Shown here one piece after another: positions 61,901 to 64,000 of a stretch of 64,000 bases of DNA (position 1 is its first letter; each line of letters begins with the position of its first letter). The notes under the pieces are model-generated. The model had not been told where the DNA came from, did no database searches, and saw only the letters and a list, made by a program, of their open reading frames with translations. The stretch spans positions 171,576 through 235,575 of the forward strand of contig CALJGV010000032.1 in the NCBI GenBank assembly GCA_938075305.1, read 5' to 3'. This DNA comes from an uncultured bacterium (lineage in GTDB: Bacteria > Planctomycetota > UBA1135 > GCA-002686595). The translations under genes and the position numbers were made by a program.

Positions 61901-64000
61901 CGGGCCGCTCACCGCGGACCCTGGTCAGCCCCGCGACCACCTATGACTCCGGCCGCGCCATCGGTGAGGAGTACCGCTACATCCTCAGTCGGCGCACGCA
62001 GGAGATCTACCCGGGCAACATGCTCGCCCGGGCCTCGATCCTCCTGAACCCGTGGGTCCTCTCGGAGACCACGGACCGCATGGAGTCCGCCTTCGAGGTG
62101 ACCAACGAGCTGATCGGCATAGGGGGAGGCGCCGGTGGGAAGTTCGGCGGTCGTCGTGGCGGCCGCGCGCGCAAGCAGAAGCAGGAGCGGGTCGAGTCCC
62201 TCGACCTGAACTTCCTTGCGACCCCCGCGGTGATCCTCGCGGGGCTCACTCCGGACGCCCAGGGCCGCGTGCAGATCCCGACAGAGGCCTTCGGCGGGCT
62301 GCAGCAGTTCCGGATCGTGGCGTTTGACGGCGCGGTGGCCACCTCTCGCGAGGTTCTCCGCGCTCCGCGGCCGATCGCGCTCCGGGACGAGCGCCTGGCT
62401 GACGGGCTCGATCCCGCGCGCCCGATGACGCAGCAGCGCCAGATCAGGGTCCTGGAGGCCGGCGATGCGCTCGTGATCCGGGATGGTCCCAACGCCGATG
62501 CGCAGACCTTCCAGACCCTCGGGGACGTGTTCCGGCTCTACGCCACGATGACGGCGGGCGCCCCCGGACGGTCCGCGCTGGAGCCCTTCGAGTTCCTCAC
62601 CCGCTGGCCGGCGCTCGACGCCGACGAGAAGCGCGCGCTCTACTCGGAGTTCGCGTGCCACGAGGTCAACGTCTTCATCCATGAGAAGGACCCGGTGTTC
62701 TTCCGTGAGATCGTCGGGCCCTACCTCGCCAACAAGGGGGCAAAGACGTTCATGGATGACTGGCTCCTCGGGGAGGACCTCTCCGGCTACCTCGAGCCGT
62801 GGCGGTTCGGCGAGCTGAACGCCGTGGAGCGCATCCTCCTGCTCCGTCGGCTGGGCCTCGACGCTGACCGATCCGCGCGGGATCTCCTGGCGACGGTGCC
62901 CGCGGGGGTCTTCTCCCTGGACCGGGTCTTCGCGTCGGTGCTGGCGAGCCTGAACATGGACCGGCGCCGCTCCCTCCTCGACACGAAGCTGGCAGAGGTC
63001 CGCAAGCAGGTCGCGCCCTCTCAATCCGCCGCGCCTGCGCCGCCGGGGGGCGGCGGTGGCGGCGGAGGCCCGTCGAGCCCGGGGCCCGCAGGGCCCTCCT
63101 CGCCCGCGCCGGATGCCAGGGCGATGACCCAGGACAAGCTCGGTGCGCTCGGATATGCCGGTGGCGGAGGTTACGGGGCCGATGACTTCTTCCTCGGCCG
63201 AGGGCTCGCGGACCGCCCCGTGGAGCGGGGTCGAGAGCAGCAGCAGGCCGAGGGGTTCCAAGGGAGGGTCGACGAGGAGGCCGAGGTCGCAGCCGGCCTG
63301 GAAGGCATGTGGTTCGCGGACGAAGACTTCGACTCGTCGCGCGCCCTCTACCGGGACCTCGATCCGACCCAGGCGCTGGCCGAGACGCACTACTGGCGCG
63401 TGCGGCGCGAGAGCATGACCTACGGCCTCGTGCCGATCTCTCCCTTCTGGGCGGACTTCGCCGCGGCGGAGGGCGCCTTCTACTCGGCCCACTTTCCGAC
63501 GGCGACCCGCAGCGTCACCGAGGCGCTCCTGGCCTTGGCGTTCCTGGACCTGCCTTTCTCCGCCGAGGAGAGTGACGTCGAGGTGGACGGGCGCAGCGTC
63601 CGCCTGACGGTGGGGTCCCCGGCGCTGGTGGCCCTTGAGGACATCGCGCCGTCCGCAGCGGACCCCGATCAGCAGCAGCGGATCCTGGTGGGCCAGGACT
63701 TCTTCGAGCTAAGCCGCCCGACCGAGAAGGTCGACGGCGTCGACCGGGACCGGTTCATCAGTGGAGAGTTCCTGGTGGGGGTGCCCTACGGCTGCCGCAT
63801 GGTGCTCTCAAACACCTCCTCGGCGCCGGTGGAGCTGGTGGCTCTCGTGCAGATCCCGGAGGGCGCGCTGCCCGTCAACGGGGACCGTGTGACCAACGGG
63901 GAGCTGGTGACCCTGCCGGCGTATGGGACCCGCTCCCTCGAGGTGGCCTTCTACTTCCCCTCGGCTGGCGAGTTCCAGGACTACCCCGTCCACGCAGGTC
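58963..64000 (+). CDS. Very large exported MG2 (alpha-2-macroglobulin-like) protein, 3'-partial
   Basis: The frame is open from ATG 58963 to the end of the window, at least 1,679 codons, and no stop is reached. A signal peptide (MNLSIRTLPLALLCLSATAQG) is followed by an alpha-helical repeat-like region (about 20-390). Beta-sandwich MG2-like modules follow (SLSVRLKNVDSLLIKVFRVD; PGTYVVELIGGGVASRAIVRKG), with later helical regions. A Gly/Pro-rich linker (about 1356-1387) precedes an LGALGYAG motif (1393-1400). It is probably a periplasmic or outer-membrane structural or protease-inhibitor-like protein. ATG 58957 is an equally possible start. Confidence 0.8.
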   Translation, partial: MNLSIRTLPLALLCLSATAQGQIPPARQAGQPVGFEEVFALAEDRGAVLEQLLPGSPQHYFYSCLHLQQTGALDRADELISRWREEGATPALRQIEARQALLRASDDPARTFKFLEDELGLKFNHRRESPDAVTQLPGAFDQEAVSPSALIRTALNPKDGRSINELSQAVKRTLLTGTTLTKAQRGAVLDQLEWPDVPGLVAAIEADLREHPKATFGSRAIHQRLFLDQLEELRRRRPELLSNRLYVESVLRRLAPADGASMGDRAVREAYLDRALAFADQLPEAFNSVKVHLLYHRLVLDLDEGQVNRARFMRYLRLPRQVGYLDLDPQARAAAAGLGDVVGGATRLPAVGNDEPVVQELLETLLRGQTGYQDYLAVLPERFVRRAWARTQLLYGGEGDQDGLIEMLGGPAEAEALRNLVELEFERTNPRGFEEDEAVSLSVRLKNVDSLLIKVFRVDPVAYFDLFNSSISTNINLDGLVTNDQFTVDLDAPPMRRVERRIDLPAVDEPGTYVVELIGGGVASRAIVRKGRLDLIERVGPSGHVFAVFDGERQQVMDAVLRFGERDFTANEQGYIRVPFTTEAQDRRVLVRSGALSDVSTFRHRPEAYTLDGATHLAAETLIEGNRARIIVRPRLTLNGQRLSLDRVEDLQMEIESWDFEQAISTLTVDDLRATSAALLESDGEGAASQGILVAEIQVPERLRQLRVQLKGKVRRSVDGERVELSSSQRSITVNGMARTATVGQAMLRRDPGAFKIELRGRNGEALAGRAARVSVWTRYSSRSITKELRSNELGHLDLGALQGATRIRVTGEGIGTNDWSLPDREVSGLAGELNTTVGRALRVPFETADGLEPSDVSLVELRAEHPVADRFSALSLEPGYLVLKGLERGSYALRIRRSGESFRVQVEEGEVRAGFVLSQHRALPLSSDAPLTIRQVQSTGDGLTVELAGVSAGTQVAVLGSRYQGHQDPAEELALGHVSGRSPRTLVSPATTYDSGRAIGEEYRYILSRRTQEIYPGNMLARASILLNPWVLSETTDRMESAFEVTNELIGIGGGAGGKFGGRRGGRARKQKQERVESLDLNFLATPAVILAGLTPDAQGRVQIPTEAFGGLQQFRIVAFDGAVATSREVLRAPRPIALRDERLADGLDPARPMTQQRQIRVLEAGDALVIRDGPNADAQTFQTLGDVFRLYATMTAGAPGRSALEPFEFLTRWPALDADEKRALYSEFACHEVNVFIHEKDPVFFREIVGPYLANKGAKTFMDDWLLGEDLSGYLEPWRFGELNAVERILLLRRLGLDADRSARDLLATVPAGVFSLDRVFASVLASLNMDRRRSLLDTKLAEVRKQVAPSQSAAPAPPGGGGGGGGPSSPGPAGPSSPAPDARAMTQDKLGALGYAGGGGYGADDFFLGRGLADRPVERGREQQQAEGFQGRVDEEAEVAAGLEGMWFADEDFDSSRALYRDLDPTQALAETHYWRVRRESMTYGLVPISPFWADFAAAEGAFYSAHFPTATRSVTEALLALAFLDLPFSAEESDVEVDGRSVRLTVGSPALVALEDIAPSAADPDQQQRILVGQDFFELSRPTEKVDGVDRDRFISGEFLVGVPYGCRMVLSNTSSAPVELVALVQIPEGALPVNGDRVTNGELVTLPAYGTRSLEVAFYFPSAGEFQDYPVHAG

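Noticed and set aside
1..64000. CRISPR arrays, IS elements, prophage genes, tRNA or rRNA genes, replication origin
   Set aside because: I saw no evenly spaced repeats, transposase or integrase motifs, clover-leaf sequences or DnaA-box clusters.

Overview
The window is a 64 kb piece of a high-GC bacterial chromosome, densely packed with genes on both strands. I see no rRNA, tRNA, IS element, prophage or CRISPR array. The gene content fits a member of the Planctomycetota or a close relative: two sulfatase-type proteins, a DUF1800/DUF1501 pair, an ECF sigma factor next to an anti-sigma/von Willebrand A protein, a DUF1570-like protein, a PhoD-like phosphatase, a DUF547 protein and a giant MG2-type envelope protein. 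This assignment is by gene repertoire only.

Layout. 1-8.7 kb: a sulfatase-like hydrolase (possibly cut at the window edge), a ureohydrolase, an SPFH (HflK/HflC-like) pair, RidA, then ECF sigma + anti-sigma/vWA. 9-14 kb: a secreted esterase, a class IV aminotransferase, a DUF547 protein and tryptophan 2,3-dioxygenase. 14-19.7 kb: a PhoB/PhoR-like two-component system facing a phosphate-porin-like gene, and a UbiD-type decarboxylase. 19.7-29.7 kb: DUF1800/DUF1501, a Nudix-like protein, FolC, RsgA and an SpoU methyltransferase back to back, a PhoD-like phosphatase, an Arg-rich secreted protein and a truncated hemoglobin. 29.8-38.5 kb: housekeeping genes (rarA, recD2, rpsU, an RluA-type synthase, tatD) with a universal stress protein, a cupin and small membrane or lipoproteins. 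38.5-45 kb: an ABC permease and ATPase, a hydrolase, a thioesterase, a protein that looks like a radical-SAM enzyme without its cluster cysteines, and a methyltransferase/glycosyltransferase pair. 45-58.6 kb: a lipoprotein with two aspartyl-protease-like motifs, PrmA, class I aldolase, a DUF4136/DUF1570-like pair, a true FGly-type sulfatase, a DinG-like helicase, leucine dehydrogenase and a second glycosyltransferase. From 58.96 kb to the end runs one very large secreted MG2-type protein that is cut by the window edge.

Two features of regulation stand out. At least fourteen genes have a -10-like box of the form TANNCT (or close to it) only 5-10 nt before the start codon, which implies leaderless mRNAs. 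Downstream genes of operons instead often carry Shine-Dalgarno sequences (for example AGGAGG before the second SPFH gene). Two convergent intergenic regions, where no mRNA promoter is needed, each hold a -35/-10 pair with 17-nt spacing followed about 100 nt later by a strong hairpin, and are candidates for small RNA genes.

The best candidates for something undescribed are the cysteine-free radical-SAM-like protein with its structured leader (41959-42806), the bilobal DTG lipoprotein (45257-46837), the two putative small RNAs, and a short LxALGYxG motif shared by three otherwise unrelated exported or membrane proteins. No complete, obviously new multi-gene system is evident.
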